From: Collinsella sp.
Lineage (GTDB): Bacteria > Actinomycetota > Coriobacteriia > Coriobacteriales > Coriobacteriaceae
Assembly: GCA_018381235.1 (NCBI GenBank)
Contig: JAGZSF010000001.1
Location: forward strand, 62,001-126,000
Length of the DNA stretch: 64,000 bases
Reading direction: 5' to 3'
The notes under the pieces: generated by a model
Told to the model about the DNA's origin: nothing
The model's database searches: none
The model's input: only the letters and a program-made list of their open reading frames with translations
Program-made: the position numbers and the translations under genes
Shown here: positions 1 through 8,431 of the stretch, in pieces
Position numbering within the stretch: position 1 is the first letter of the stretch
Layout: each line of letters begins with the position of its first letter

Positions 1-987
1 GGCGACCATGTGGTGGCCCAGAAGACCATCTACGGCGGTTCCTACAACCTGCTGGAGCACACGCTCTCCCAGTTTGGTGTCGAGACCACCTTCGTCGATG
101 CCCATAACCTGGACGAGGTCGAGGGTGCCATCAAGGACAACACCACGGTCATTTATCTCGAGACGCTCGGTAACCCCAACTCCGATATCCCCAACATCGA
201 CGCTATCTCCGAGGTCGCCAAGAAGCATGGCCTTCCGGTTGTTGTCGATAACACCTTCGGCACCCCGTACCTCTTCCGTCCGCTGGAGCACGGCGCCAAC
301 ATCGTCGTTCACTCCGCGACTAAGTTTATTGGCGGTCACGGCACCTCGCTGGGCGGTGTGATTGTCGATGGCGGCAACTTTGACTGGAAGGCGAGCGGCA
401 AGTATGCGCAGATCGCCGAGCCCAATCCCTCCTACCATGGCGTCTCGTTTGCCGAGGCTGCCGGCTCTGCCGCCTTCGCGACCTATGTCCGCGCCATCCT
501 GCTTCGTGACGAGGGCGCCTGCATCAGCCCGTTCAACGCTTGGATCCTGCTCCAGGGCACCGAGACTCTGTCGCTGCGCGTTGACCGTCATGTCGAGAAC
601 ACCAAGAAGGTCGTTGAGTTCCTGGCTGGTGACAGCCATGTCGCCAAGGTGAACCACCCGAGCCTGTCTGAGCACCCCGATCACGAGCTCTATCAGAAGT
701 ACTTCCCCCGTGGCGGCGCCTCGATCTTTACCTTTGAGATCAAGGGTGGCCAGGAGGCCGCCTGGAAGTTCATCGATCATCTGCAGGTGTTCTCGCTGCT
801 CGCCAACGTGGCCGACGTCAAGTCGCTCGTCGTGCACCCGGCTACCACCACGCACTCCCAGCTCTCTGCCGAGGAGCTCGCCGAGCAGAACATCACGCCC
901 TCCACGATCCGTCTTTCCATCGGTACCGAGAACGCCGAGGATATCATTTGGGATCTGAAGCAGGCCTTCGCCGCGCTGGACGAGTAA
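1..987 (+). CDS. metY: O-acetylhomoserine sulfhydrylase (3' part, start outside window)
   Basis: C-terminal ~328 residues of a PLP-dependent Cys/Met-metabolism enzyme. Family members join O-acetylhomoserine to sulfide (or methanethiol) to give homocysteine or methionine in the cytoplasm. The frame is open at base 1, so roughly the first 100 codons of a ~430-residue enzyme lie outside. The PLP-binding lysine is in HSATKFIGGH, followed by GTSLGGV, and the family motif HPATTTHSQL is near the C-terminus. Cystathionine synthase or lyase relatives are possible, but the long GGASIFTFE to HPATTTHSQ region fits the O-acetylhomoserine group. A terminator follows about 65 bp after the stop. Confidence 0.85.
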   Translation, partial: GDHVVAQKTIYGGSYNLLEHTLSQFGVETTFVDAHNLDEVEGAIKDNTTVIYLETLGNPNSDIPNIDAISEVAKKHGLPVVVDNTFGTPYLFRPLEHGANIVVHSATKFIGGHGTSLGGVIVDGGNFDWKASGKYAQIAEPNPSYHGVSFAEAAGSAAFATYVRAILLRDEGACISPFNAWILLQGTETLSLRVDRHVENTKKVVEFLAGDSHVAKVNHPSLSEHPDHELYQKYFPRGGASIFTFEIKGGQEAAWKFIDHLQVFSLLANVADVKSLVVHPATTTHSQLSAEELAEQNITPSTIRLSIGTENAEDIIWDLKQAFAALDE

Positions 988-1051
988 GGCGACTTGTGCA
1001 AGGACCCCTTGCGACTCGATAGGTATAACTGCATAAAATGCCTGCTCAAGG

Positions 1052-1088
1052 CGCCTGTGCGAACAATGGTTGCACAGGCGTCTTTTTT
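1052..1088 (+). terminator. Rho-independent terminator of metY
   Basis: Nine-base perfect stem (cgcctgtgc / gcacaggcg) with a ten-base loop, followed by tcttttttg. It ends the metY transcript. Confidence 0.85.
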
Positions 1089-1299
1089 GCATAGAGAGGG
1101 CGCAAAAACAGGGTTTTTGACACGCTTTATGCATTCGAGTTGTGGAAAACTCCTGTTGAGAGGATGTGAGTTTTACGCAATTGACGTGCGCCTTTTGAGT
1201 AAAACCGCAGGTCGCGATTTGCTCGGGGTACTATGCAGCGCGATCGAATCACACGCAGCTCAAACGCAGCAAAAACGCACTACGGAGGTTTCCAGCTAC
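1089..1299 (+). other. intergenic leader of the secreted protein gene
   Basis: About 210 bp between the metY terminator and the next start. It is more AT-rich than the genes and must hold the promoter of the downstream gene, but I see no convincing -35/-10 pair. A strong RBS (ggagg, 1284-1288) precedes the start at 1300. Confidence 0.4.
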
Positions 1300-2073
1300 A
1301 TGAGGATCGATTCACGAAAACCGAAAGCCGCCGCCCTTTCCGCCGCTCTGACCGTGGCACTTTTGGCGGGCGCCGGTGCAACTGATGCCCACACGGCAAC
1401 ACTATCCGACACGGTCGGATCCACGCCGTCCGAGACGACGCTGGTGCAGCCCGTCGACTATCGCAGCGACGGCTTTGGCTCCATGCAGGAGTGGAACGCC
1501 TCGATGGAGGCCAAGCGCGATTCCCTTGAGATGCGTGCTCAGATCATCATGAATATGTATGGCGACTATGCCACCGATGACGAGCGCGCTGTGCTGCAGG
1601 GTTGCATCGACGGTGCGGGTAGCCTGTTGACGATGGGGGAGGTCGACGCCAAGTCGACCGAGCTCGATGAGCTGCGCGCTGCGCTTGAGGATGCCAAGCG
1701 CGAAGCGCTCGAGGCTGCCGCCGAGGCGGAGGCTGCCGAGGTCGCCCAGGCTTCGTACTACAACGCCGGTTACACTCCGTCCTACGCGTCTGCCGCGTCC
1801 TACGCGAACGGATCGGGCCTGACGCGCTCTGCGGGTGTCAATAACTACAACGGGCGCCGCGAGACCTATTACAGCAGCAATGTGCTTTATCACTATCGCA
1901 CGGGCGAATGGACTCAGGATTCTGAGGGCTTCTGGCGCGATTCCGACGGCTATTACGTTGTTGCTGCGGGCGATATGGCCCAGGGCTCGACCTTTACGGG
2001 CTCCAAGGGTGATTGCAAGGTCTATGACTCCGGCTGCGCTGCCGGAACCACTGACTACTACACCGGTTGGTAA
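1300..2073 (+). CDS. secreted coiled-coil protein with C-terminal 3D-like domain
   Basis: A 257-residue protein of unknown function that is probably exported. Residues 1-32 look like a signal peptide (basic RKPKAAA, then an Ala/Leu-rich core ending near ATDAHTA). The middle (~residues 60-150) is charged and helical with a run of Glu/Ala repeats, probably coiled coil, then a Tyr/Ser/Ala-rich linker. The C-terminus (GDMAQGSTFTGSKG, KVYDSGCAAGT, DYYTGW) resembles the barrel-like 3D domain of Gram-positive wall proteins, with a possible disulfide Cys pair. I start at ATG 1300 because it has a ggagg RBS and begins the signal peptide, although the frame is open further upstream. The role is inferred to be envelope-related only. 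Confidence 0.7.
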   Translation: MRIDSRKPKAAALSAALTVALLAGAGATDAHTATLSDTVGSTPSETTLVQPVDYRSDGFGSMQEWNASMEAKRDSLEMRAQIIMNMYGDYATDDERAVLQGCIDGAGSLLTMGEVDAKSTELDELRAALEDAKREALEAAAEAEAAEVAQASYYNAGYTPSYASAASYANGSGLTRSAGVNNYNGRRETYYSSNVLYHYRTGEWTQDSEGFWRDSDGYYVVAAGDMAQGSTFTGSKGDCKVYDSGCAAGTTDYYTGW

Positions 2074-2259
2074 TTTTTCTGCATCACGGATATTTGGCGG
2101 ACGGGCGTCTTTACCGAGCTTTAGGGCAACGTAAGGACGTCCGTTCTATGTATGCGTTTGAGTTAACAGAGCCCTTACCGTGGCGGTACGCTGGGCGTAT
2201 GGATGCGGGGCACACTGGTTCTTGAGAAATAAGGTCTTTCTCTTGGAGGAAGTGGTCTT

Positions 2260-2466
2260 GTGAATGCTCGAGATATTGCCGTTGCCGCCGTCGCGTTGAT
2301 GCTTGGCTGCCTTGGTCCCACGGCCGCGCTCGTCGCGGGCATGCAGGGGACATGCGGGGCTGCTCCTATCGTGGTCGGCGCGCTGATCGCGGCCACGCTG
2401 CTGGGAAGCGCAGGCGTGGTTCTTTGCCGCGACGATGAGGACGAGGTGCCGGGGTCGCAACGCTAA
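2260..2466 (+). CDS. small two-helix membrane protein
   Basis: A 68-residue hypothetical protein with a GTG start nine bases after a strong ggagga RBS. Two hydrophobic segments (about residues 5-27 and 36-56) predict a membrane hairpin, ending in a short acidic tail DDEDEVPG. No family is recognised. It lies alone between the secreted protein gene and a terminator, so it is probably monocistronic. Codon use is ordinary for the window. Confidence 0.6.
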   Translation: MNARDIAVAAVALMLGCLGPTAALVAGMQGTCGAAPIVVGALIAATLLGSAGVVLCRDDEDEVPGSQR

Positions 2467-2507
2467 CTGTTGTGAGATCGGCCGCCGGTCATAGACGAAG
2501 ATGAAGG

Positions 2508-2542
2508 CCGCCGCAGGGGAAAGGTTCCCTTGCGGCGGTTTT
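2508..2542 (+). terminator. terminator after the small membrane protein
   Basis: Fourteen-base perfect inverted repeat (2508-2521 and 2525-2538, loop agg) followed by ttttg. It sits between the small membrane gene and the convergent reductase gene, so it may serve both. Confidence 0.8.
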
Positions 2543-2575
2543 GCTGTTAAGGCTGTTGAATGCGGCGCGTCGGCG

Positions 2576-3490
2576 CTACCAGCTTTTCTCGATATCGCGG
2601 ATGCGCCGATAGAGCCACTCGTTTTGCGGTGCCTGGATATCGTGTTTGGTTGCGAGGCGGCAGATGGTGCCCGCGAACTCATCAACCTCGGTTTTGCGCC
2701 TTGCGATGCGGTCTTGAGCCATCGAGGGCATACCGGCGGGGTCGATTCCCTCGATGAGGTGCACCGTTTGCGTCAGGTCTGCCTCGGTCAGTTCAACGCC
2801 CTCGGCGTTGGCGACCGCAAGCGTTTCGCGCATGGCGGAAACAAAGCAGCGACGCTGCTCGGAGCCCGGCTCCGTGGCGCTTCCGTAGGTCCCGCCGTAG
2901 GCCATGCAGGTCTGGTTGATGCCGTCGTTGAGCATGAGTTTGGCCCACATGCGGTGGGCGATGTCGTCCTCGACGGTATGGGCGATGCCGCAGCGCGTAT
3001 AGAGCTCGTCGATCGCGGTGATGGTTGCGGGGTTCGTGCCGGCCGCCGCGCCAAAGCGGATTTCGCCCGCATTGGTAAAGGTGAGCGCGCCGTTGAGAAA
3101 CACGGCGTCCATGCCCTGGCAGATACCAAGAACGGTATGCTCCCAGCCAAAGCGTTCGGCAATCTTTTGCTCGCTCGTAATGCCGTTGCACAGCGAGGCG
3201 ATGAGCGTGTTGGGTCCCACGACGCGCTCCATAGTCTTGAGTGCTTGGTCGAGACCGGTGGTCTTGACTGTCAGGATGACCAGATCGGCGGGCGCTGCCT
3301 CGCTGGCACGGACGGACGTGAGATCGCAAGGCTTCCCGTTGACGGTGAGCGCATCGCCCGCGTGACGCTCAAAACGGGCGTCATCCATAACGTATTCGAC
3401 GGCGTCATTGCCGAGGGCCTTGGCAATCATGCTGCCGTAGAGCAGGCCGACGCCGCCCTTGCCGATAAAAGCGACCTTGTTGATCTGCAT
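2576..3490 (-). CDS. ketopantoate reductase family protein (ApbA/PanE)
   Basis: A 304-residue NADP-dependent reductase related to 2-dehydropantoate 2-reductase, which makes pantoate for coenzyme A. The N-terminus has the dinucleotide motif FIGKGGVGLLYG; later come LTVKTTGLDQAL, ASLCNGITSEQ and MWAKLMLNDGINQT, which is close to the family signature KLxxNxxxN with Lys and Asn as catalytic residues. Two in-frame ATGs lie nine bases apart; the second (3490) is nine bases from ggggag, the first abuts it, so 3490 is preferred. Paralogues in this family act on other 2-oxoacids, so the exact substrate is uncertain. It is convergent with the gene upstream in the window. Confidence 0.75.
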   Translation of the reverse strand: MQINKVAFIGKGGVGLLYGSMIAKALGNDAVEYVMDDARFERHAGDALTVNGKPCDLTSVRASEAAPADLVILTVKTTGLDQALKTMERVVGPNTLIASLCNGITSEQKIAERFGWEHTVLGICQGMDAVFLNGALTFTNAGEIRFGAAAGTNPATITAIDELYTRCGIAHTVEDDIAHRMWAKLMLNDGINQTCMAYGGTYGSATEPGSEQRRCFVSAMRETLAVANAEGVELTEADLTQTVHLIEGIDPAGMPSMAQDRIARRKTEVDEFAGTICRLATKHDIQAPQNEWLYRRIRDIEKSW

Positions 3491-3613
3491 GTGAATCATC
3501 TCCCCATATAAAAGGCGCCCGCGTAAGGGGCGCCTGATGGATTGTATGCTGCCAGGGTGATTGGTGGGTGCGCGGGGCGGCTGTTATGAAAAAGAAACTA
3601 TTGCGCTGTGCGC

Positions 3614-3820
3614 TTATGCCGCGGGGCAGACCGCAAAGACGCGGGCGGGGTATCCGACGCCATCGCGGACCTTGGGGAAGGTGCAGAAGATGACGGCGCC
3701 TGTGGCGGGAAGCTCGTCCAGATGGTCCATGACTTCGATCTGATGGCGGTCGACCGAGAGGATGTATTGCTCGCCGGGGTAGGGGTAGGCGTCCTCGCAC
3801 GTGGTGATGCCCGGCTCCTT
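3614..3820 (-). pseudogene. 3' remnant of a cyclase/kynurenine-formamidase family gene
   Basis: A 68-codon open stretch on the minus strand, closed upstream by TGA (3821-3823) and lacking any ATG/GTG/TTG start. The translation resembles the C-terminal strand pattern of the cyclase (formamidase-like) family: YILSVDRHQIEVMDHLDEL, then PATGAVIFCTFPKVRDG, then GYPARVFAVCP. The N-terminal metal-binding HxxxH part of the ~210-residue family is absent, so this is read as a truncated relic. An aaggag sequence at 3815-3820 could be a chance RBS. Family assignment is by eye and moderate. Confidence 0.45.
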
Positions 3821-3970
3821 TCATCGGGCTTTTTGCTGATGTTAAAGCGGTGCCGTGACGGCTCGATTTCTGCTGCGTTACGATACGTTCTCAATTGCGA
3901 TTCCGATGTGTTTCGATGACGTGACGGGTTTGTTTCGCCTTGTCAGGGCTTCGATGGGAGGGGAGGGGCC
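3821..3970. other. intergenic region upstream of the aldo-keto reductase
   Basis: About 150 bp between the cyclase remnant and the next gene. No convincing gene is seen. It should contain the promoter of the aldo-keto reductase gene; a run of ggg-rich sequence just before 3971 supplies the RBS. Confidence 0.4.
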
Positions 3971-5158
3971 GTGCAATACCGCGTTGACCCTAAAAGTGGT
4001 AACCGAATATCCGCTCTGGGTCTGGGCTGCATGAGGTTTCCCGGTGCGCCGGGACGTCCGGATGCGAAGTCAGCCGATGCCATCATTTCCCGTGCGGTGG
4101 AGCAGGGGATTAACTACCTGGACACGGCCTATCTCTATCCCGGCAACGAGGCGTGCGTGGGTGCGTCGCTTGAGCGCCTGGGCTTGCGCGACCAGGTTTT
4201 GCTCGCAACCAAGCTGCCGCATGCTTCGTGCAAATGCGCGGAGGATTTCGACCGGTTCTTCGACGAGCAACTGCGCCGCCTACGGACTGACCATATCGAC
4301 TATTACCTCATGCACAACATCACCTCGCCCGCCCAGTGGGAACGTGTGGTGGCGTTGGGCATCGAGGACTGGATCGCGCGTCAAAAGGCGGCGGGGCGTA
4401 TTCGCCAGATTGGTTTTTCGTACCACGGCAGCGCGGCGGACTTCCTGACGATGCTCGATGCATATGAGTGGGACTTTTGCCAGATCCAGTACAATTACGC
4501 TGGAGAGCGATATCAGGCGGGAACAGCGGGGCTCATGGCCGCCGCCGAGCGAGGCCTCGCGGTGTTTGTGATGGAGCCGCTGCTGGGCGGGCGTTTAGCG
4601 GGCAAGCTGCCGCCACGGGCCCGCGCTGTGCTCGATAGTGCCCGTGACCCGCATTTGCGCACTCCTGCCGCCTGGGGTCTTTCGTGGGTGTGGAATCATC
4701 CCCAGGTGACCATGTTGCTTTCTGGTATGACCGATACCGCGCAGGTGGATGAGAATTCGTCACTGGCAGACCTCGCGTTGCCGAATTCGATGACTGCCAA
4801 CCAGCTCGACACGATCGCGCACGTGCTGGATGAGTTTGAAAAATCGAATCGCGTGCCCTGCACGGGATGCGGCTACTGCATGCCATGTCCCAAGGGTATT
4901 AACATTCCCGGCTGCTTTGCCGCTTACAACGCGAGCTACGCGCACAGCTGGTTTACGGGGCTGTCTCAATACTTTACGGCGAGCGCGGTGCGCACAAGCG
5001 AAGCCAAGCTGGTGAGCAATTGCGTCAAGTGCGGCAAATGCACGCGCCACTGCCCGCAGCATATCGATATCCCCGAGCGTCTCGATGACGTGCGCCGACG
5101 CTTCCAGCCGGGCCCCGTGACGGCGGTGCTTAAGGCCTTCGGCAAAACGCGCTCCTGA
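3971..5158 (+). CDS. aldo/keto reductase with C-terminal 4Fe-4S ferredoxin domain
   Basis: A 395-residue NAD(P)H-dependent oxidoreductase: a TIM-barrel aldo-keto reductase (LDTAYLYPGNE with the catalytic Tyr, LATKLPH with the Lys, YYLMHNI) followed by a ferredoxin-like region. Cysteine clusters CTGCGYCMPCP (about residue 296) and CVKCGKCTRHCP (about residue 351) can bind two Fe-S clusters. Such fusions are common in anaerobes; physiological substrates are mostly unknown. GTG start after gggaggggagg. The TGA stop lies inside a conserved repeat (5155-5240), so the repeat may have shaped the 3' end. Confidence 0.85.
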   Translation: MQYRVDPKSGNRISALGLGCMRFPGAPGRPDAKSADAIISRAVEQGINYLDTAYLYPGNEACVGASLERLGLRDQVLLATKLPHASCKCAEDFDRFFDEQLRRLRTDHIDYYLMHNITSPAQWERVVALGIEDWIARQKAAGRIRQIGFSYHGSAADFLTMLDAYEWDFCQIQYNYAGERYQAGTAGLMAAAERGLAVFVMEPLLGGRLAGKLPPRARAVLDSARDPHLRTPAAWGLSWVWNHPQVTMLLSGMTDTAQVDENSSLADLALPNSMTANQLDTIAHVLDEFEKSNRVPCTGCGYCMPCPKGINIPGCFAAYNASYAHSWFTGLSQYFTASAVRTSEAKLVSNCVKCGKCTRHCPQHIDIPERLDDVRRRFQPGPVTAVLKAFGKTRS

Positions 5159-5240
5159 TGCCCCTTTTATAACTTGCGGTGGAATAGTTCCTGTTTGCGG
5201 CAGAATAGGGACCAAACAGGAACTATTCCACCGCAACTGA
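5155..5240. repeat. hairpin repeat family 1, copy a
   Basis: Shares 32 bp (5155-5186) and the end caccgcaactga with the copy at 6336-6422. The core is a perfect 23-bp inverted repeat (5174-5196 with 5214-5236) around a 17-base loop. The inner half of the stem differs from copy b, yet both arms change together, so structure is kept. Confidence 0.85.
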
Positions 5241-5251
5241 AGGGGGCTGTC

Positions 5252-6271
5252 GTGGGCCATCGAGATTCATGTGATGATTTGCGCGAGGTTCGTTGGGGCG
5301 TTTTGGGCGCCGGGCACATTTCGCATCGATTTGCATCGTCGCTCAAGGAGGTGGACGGGGCACGGCTGGTGGCTGCGGCCGGCCGCACTCCTGCACATGT
5401 CGAGGAATTTTCCCGAGCGTTTTCGATCGATGCTGCGCATGGCCATGCCTCGGTCGACGATAACGGCAATGCGGCTTATGACGCGCTGATTGCCGACCCC
5501 GATGTCGACGCAATCTATTTGGCTCTTCCGCATGGCATGCATACGCGTTGGGCCTGTCGCGCGCTGCGCGCCGGAAAGGCCGTGCTGTGCGAAAAGCCGG
5601 CCGTTTTGAGTGGGGAAGAGGCTCTCTCGATTGCCTCCACCTCTCGTGAGCGCGGCGTGCTGTTTATGGAGGCGATGAAGAATCGGTTTTGCCCGATGCG
5701 CACTCGCGTGAAAGACTTGCTTGCGTCGGGTGAGCTTGGCCGTATTGTCTCGATTGAAAGCGTGCAAAAGCTCGATTACGGCGAGCCTCCTTCGGGCTAT
5801 CTGCTTGATTCGTTGCAGGGCGGCTGTCTATATGACATGGGCTGCTATGCGGTCGGTTGGTTTGAGGATTTGCTCGCGGGCGCGTGCGAGGTTTCTTCCC
5901 GTGAAGTTCGCTGGCGTGACGTATCGGGCGGCCGCGTCGATTGGGCCGACGAGATCCGTATGAGCGTCGGCGGTATACCCATTCATATGGTGTGCGACGG
6001 CAAAGCAACATATGAAAGCCGCTTAACGATTGCCTGTGAGCGAGGCTCGTTGGAAATCGAGCGTCTCCATCGTCCCGAGCTCGCCCATGTGAAGTATTCC
6101 GACGGTCGAACGCTAGAAATAAATGCCCCGTTTGAGATCGATGATTTCTACGGCGAAATCCAGCATGCGACGCAGCTCATTCAGGCGGGGAAACTCGAGA
6201 GTCCCGTCATGCCCCTTGCCGCCACGCAGCGCTGTGCACACATCATCGATGCGATTCGTCTAGCCCTCTAG
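5252..6271 (+). CDS. Gfo/Idh/MocA family oxidoreductase
   Basis: A 339-residue NAD(P)-dependent dehydrogenase of the sugar/inositol dehydrogenase superfamily. The N-terminal Rossmann fold has VLGAGHISHRF; VLCEKPAVLS carries the family EKP motif with the catalytic lysine; the C-terminal domain includes GGCLYDMGCYAVGW. Substrate unknown. The frame is open back through the preceding hairpin repeat, but GTG 5252 has an agggggc RBS and only a short run before the Rossmann fold, so I start there. The gene stands alone between two copies of repeat family 1 (5155-5240 and 6336-6422), which suggests a discrete cassette. Confidence 0.8.
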   Translation: MGHRDSCDDLREVRWGVLGAGHISHRFASSLKEVDGARLVAAAGRTPAHVEEFSRAFSIDAAHGHASVDDNGNAAYDALIADPDVDAIYLALPHGMHTRWACRALRAGKAVLCEKPAVLSGEEALSIASTSRERGVLFMEAMKNRFCPMRTRVKDLLASGELGRIVSIESVQKLDYGEPPSGYLLDSLQGGCLYDMGCYAVGWFEDLLAGACEVSSREVRWRDVSGGRVDWADEIRMSVGGIPIHMVCDGKATYESRLTIACERGSLEIERLHRPELAHVKYSDGRTLEINAPFEIDDFYGEIQHATQLIQAGKLESPVMPLAATQRCAHIIDAIRLAL

Positions 6272-6335
6272 GACTTGGCGCTGACGCGTAGGGGATCATG
6301 ACGCCGGCGCCCGTGGTGCCTGGCGGCCCACATCT

Positions 6336-6422
6336 CTGATGCCCCTTTTATAACTTGCGGTGGAATACGGTCTGTTTGCGCCAAAATAAGGCACCAATAG
6401 ACCGTATTTCACCGCAACTGAT
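6336..6422. repeat. hairpin repeat family 1, copy b
   Basis: Second copy in direct orientation, immediately before the endonuclease IV gene. The inverted repeat is 6355-6377 with 6396-6417, imperfect by one wobble pair and one base near the loop. Flank ctgatgccccttttataac matches copy a exactly. Confidence 0.85.
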
Positions 6423-6438
6423 GAGTAGGGAGCTGGAG

Positions 6439-7305
6439 ATGCTGACGATCGGGTGTCATCTTTCGACGACGAAGGGCTATCGGGCGATGGGGGAGACGGC
6501 GCTGTCCATTGGCGCCAATACCTTTGCATTCTTTACGCGCAACCCGCGCGGCGGCAAGGCGAAAGACCTTGACATGGATGATGTGGCGGCCCTGCGCGAG
6601 CTTATGGAGCAAAACGACTTTGGCCCGCTCGTGGCTCATGCCCCGTATACCTATAACCCCTGCTCCGCTAAGGAGCGAGCGCGCGAGTTTGCCCTGGAGG
6701 CCATGGCCGAGGATCTGCAGCGCATGGAAGCACTGCCCGGCAACTACTACAATTTTCATCCCGGTGCGCATGTGGGACAGGGCTCCGACGCCGGCATTCA
6801 GATGATCGTCGACACCCTGTGCCAGGTGATGTTTGAGGGCCAGCAGACGACGGTGCTGCTCGAGACCATGGCCGGCAAGGGCACCGAGGTGGGCCGCAGC
6901 TTTGAGGAACTGGCGCTCATCATCGAGGGCGTTGCCGACAAGCGTCCCGAGCTGTCGGCCAAGTTGGGCGTTTGCCTGGACACCTGCCATGTGAATGATG
7001 CCGGCTATGACATCGTCCGCGATCTTGACGGCGTGCTCGTCGAGTTCGATCGTGTGGTGGGTATCGAGCGCTTGCGCGCCGTGCACATCAATGACTCCAA
7101 GAATCCCTGCGGCGCCCATAAAGATCGTCACGAGTGCATCGGCAAGGGATACCTTGGCAGCGAGGAATTTGGTGGCGGTATGCAGGTTATGCAGAATATT
7201 GTATCGAATGGCCGCTTGCGCGCATTGCCATTCATTTTGGAGACACCGAACGAACTTGCAGGTTATGCGGCTGAAATCAAACTGTTAAGGTCGTTGCAGC
7301 AGTAA
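6439..7305 (+). CDS. nfo: endonuclease IV (AP endonuclease, Nfo)
   Basis: A 288-residue zinc-dependent base-excision repair enzyme that cuts 5' to abasic sites. It starts LTIGCHLSTTKGY, and shows the family metal-site blocks HAPYTYNPCS, YYNFHPGAHVG with two His, VLLETMAGKGTEVG with the metal Glu, CLDTCHVNDAGYD, HINDSKNPCGAHKDRHECIGKG and FILETPNE. Length matches the family (~280). ATG 6439 is seven bases from agggag; ATG 6421 lies at the base of the hairpin repeat and lacks an RBS. Confidence 0.9.
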   Translation: MLTIGCHLSTTKGYRAMGETALSIGANTFAFFTRNPRGGKAKDLDMDDVAALRELMEQNDFGPLVAHAPYTYNPCSAKERAREFALEAMAEDLQRMEALPGNYYNFHPGAHVGQGSDAGIQMIVDTLCQVMFEGQQTTVLLETMAGKGTEVGRSFEELALIIEGVADKRPELSAKLGVCLDTCHVNDAGYDIVRDLDGVLVEFDRVVGIERLRAVHINDSKNPCGAHKDRHECIGKGYLGSEEFGGGMQVMQNIVSNGRLRALPFILETPNELAGYAAEIKLLRSLQQ

Positions 7306-7366
7306 TGGCCGCCATAAAGCGGAGTGCTCCATTCACGTTATAGGTTTGTTTCAATCAGTTTTCTGA

Positions 7367-7395
7367 TTGCAGGTTCTTCCAAGCGGGTGCATAAT
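7367..7395 (+). promoter_or_regulatory. promoter of the amino acid ABC transporter
   Basis: TTGCAG (7367-7372), a 17-base spacer and CATAAT (7390-7395), giving a leader of about 50 nt before the start at 7453. A small inverted repeat caatcag/ctgattg lies over the -35 side. Confidence 0.55.
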
Positions 7396-7452
7396 AACCC
7401 TCAGTTTTTGCAGACCTCTGAATCACGTGGGGTCATTGGAAGGAGACTGATT

Positions 7453-8313
7453 ATGAAGCTGAAGAAGCTTGGCGCATTTGCCGCCACGGGTGCTATGGCG
7501 CTCGCCCTCGCTCTGACGGGCTGCGGCTCGTCCAACGCCACCTCTGGTTCTAATGCCGGTTCCAGCAGCTCTGACGACGCTAAGGTCGAGAAGGTCGACG
7601 GCTCCAAGGAGTACGCGCTCGTCAAGGACGGTACGCTGACCGTCGGCACCTCTGCCGAGTACGCTCCGTTTGAGCACAAGGATGACAACGGCGATTATCA
7701 GGGCTTTGACCTTGAGCTCATCAAGACTATCGGCGACAAGCTGGGCCTGGATGTCGAGTATGTCAACAATGACTTTGACACGCTGGTTCCGGGCGTCGCT
7801 TCGGGCGCCAAATATGACGTCTCCATCGCGGCTATCACCGACACGCCCGAGCGTGAGAAGGAAGTCACTTTCTCCGATTCCTACTACATGGACGATCAGG
7901 CTATCGTGACTAAGGTCGATAACACCGACATCACGGCCGACAACTACAGCGAGAAGCTCAACAACGCCGATGCTACCATCATCGTCCAGTCTGGCTCGAC
8001 CGCCGAGTCCTTTGCCCAGGAGAACTTCCCCAAGGCCAAGATTGTCCCCTACAAGGACGCCACCGAGTGCTTCAGCGCCCTGCAGTCCGATAAGGGCGAC
8101 GCCGTAGTCACCAACCGCTCCGTTGCCAGCCAGCTGACCGCCGAGCAGTTCAACACCTGCCAGACCATTAAGCAGATTAGCACCGGCGAGGAGTACGCCA
8201 TCGCCATCAACCAGGGCAACACCAAGCTCAAGGACGACATCAACCAGGCCATCAAGGACCTGACCGACGACGGTACCGTTGACGCCCTCATGGCTAAGTA
8301 CAACATCAAGTAA
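7453..8313 (+). CDS. amino acid ABC transporter substrate-binding lipoprotein
   Basis: A 286-residue lipoprotein that captures a polar amino acid outside the membrane for the permease and ATPase encoded downstream. Lipobox LTGC at residues 21-24 predicts lipidation of Cys24, followed by a Ser-rich linker. The mature part is a family 3 periplasmic-binding fold: GTLTVGTSAEYAPFEHKD, GFDLELIKTIGDKLGL and YDVSIAAITDTPEREKEVTF. ATG 7453 follows aaggaga. A terminator-like hairpin before the next gene may keep the binding protein more abundant than the membrane parts. Confidence 0.9.
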   Translation: MKLKKLGAFAATGAMALALALTGCGSSNATSGSNAGSSSSDDAKVEKVDGSKEYALVKDGTLTVGTSAEYAPFEHKDDNGDYQGFDLELIKTIGDKLGLDVEYVNNDFDTLVPGVASGAKYDVSIAAITDTPEREKEVTFSDSYYMDDQAIVTKVDNTDITADNYSEKLNNADATIIVQSGSTAESFAQENFPKAKIVPYKDATECFSALQSDKGDAVVTNRSVASQLTAEQFNTCQTIKQISTGEEYAIAINQGNTKLKDDINQAIKDLTDDGTVDALMAKYNIK

Positions 8314-8334
8314 AATAGCTACTTGATTGCTCAC

Positions 8335-8367
8335 GGGCCCTTTCCGTTTTGGCGGAGAGGGCCTTTG
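8335..8367 (+). terminator. intra-operon hairpin after the binding protein
   Basis: Stem gggccctttccg with cggagagggcc, followed by only ttt. Likely a partial terminator or mRNA stabiliser between the lipoprotein and permease genes. Confidence 0.55.
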
Positions 8368-8431
8368 CGCTTCTCTTGACGGAGAGTATTTCCGTCTCGT
8401 TTTGCCGGCAACTTCTACGATAGGAGCCACC

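Noticed and set aside
2501..3511. 336-codon plus-strand frame opposite the reductase
   Set aside because: Starts inside a terminator and is antisense to a protein with clear motifs.
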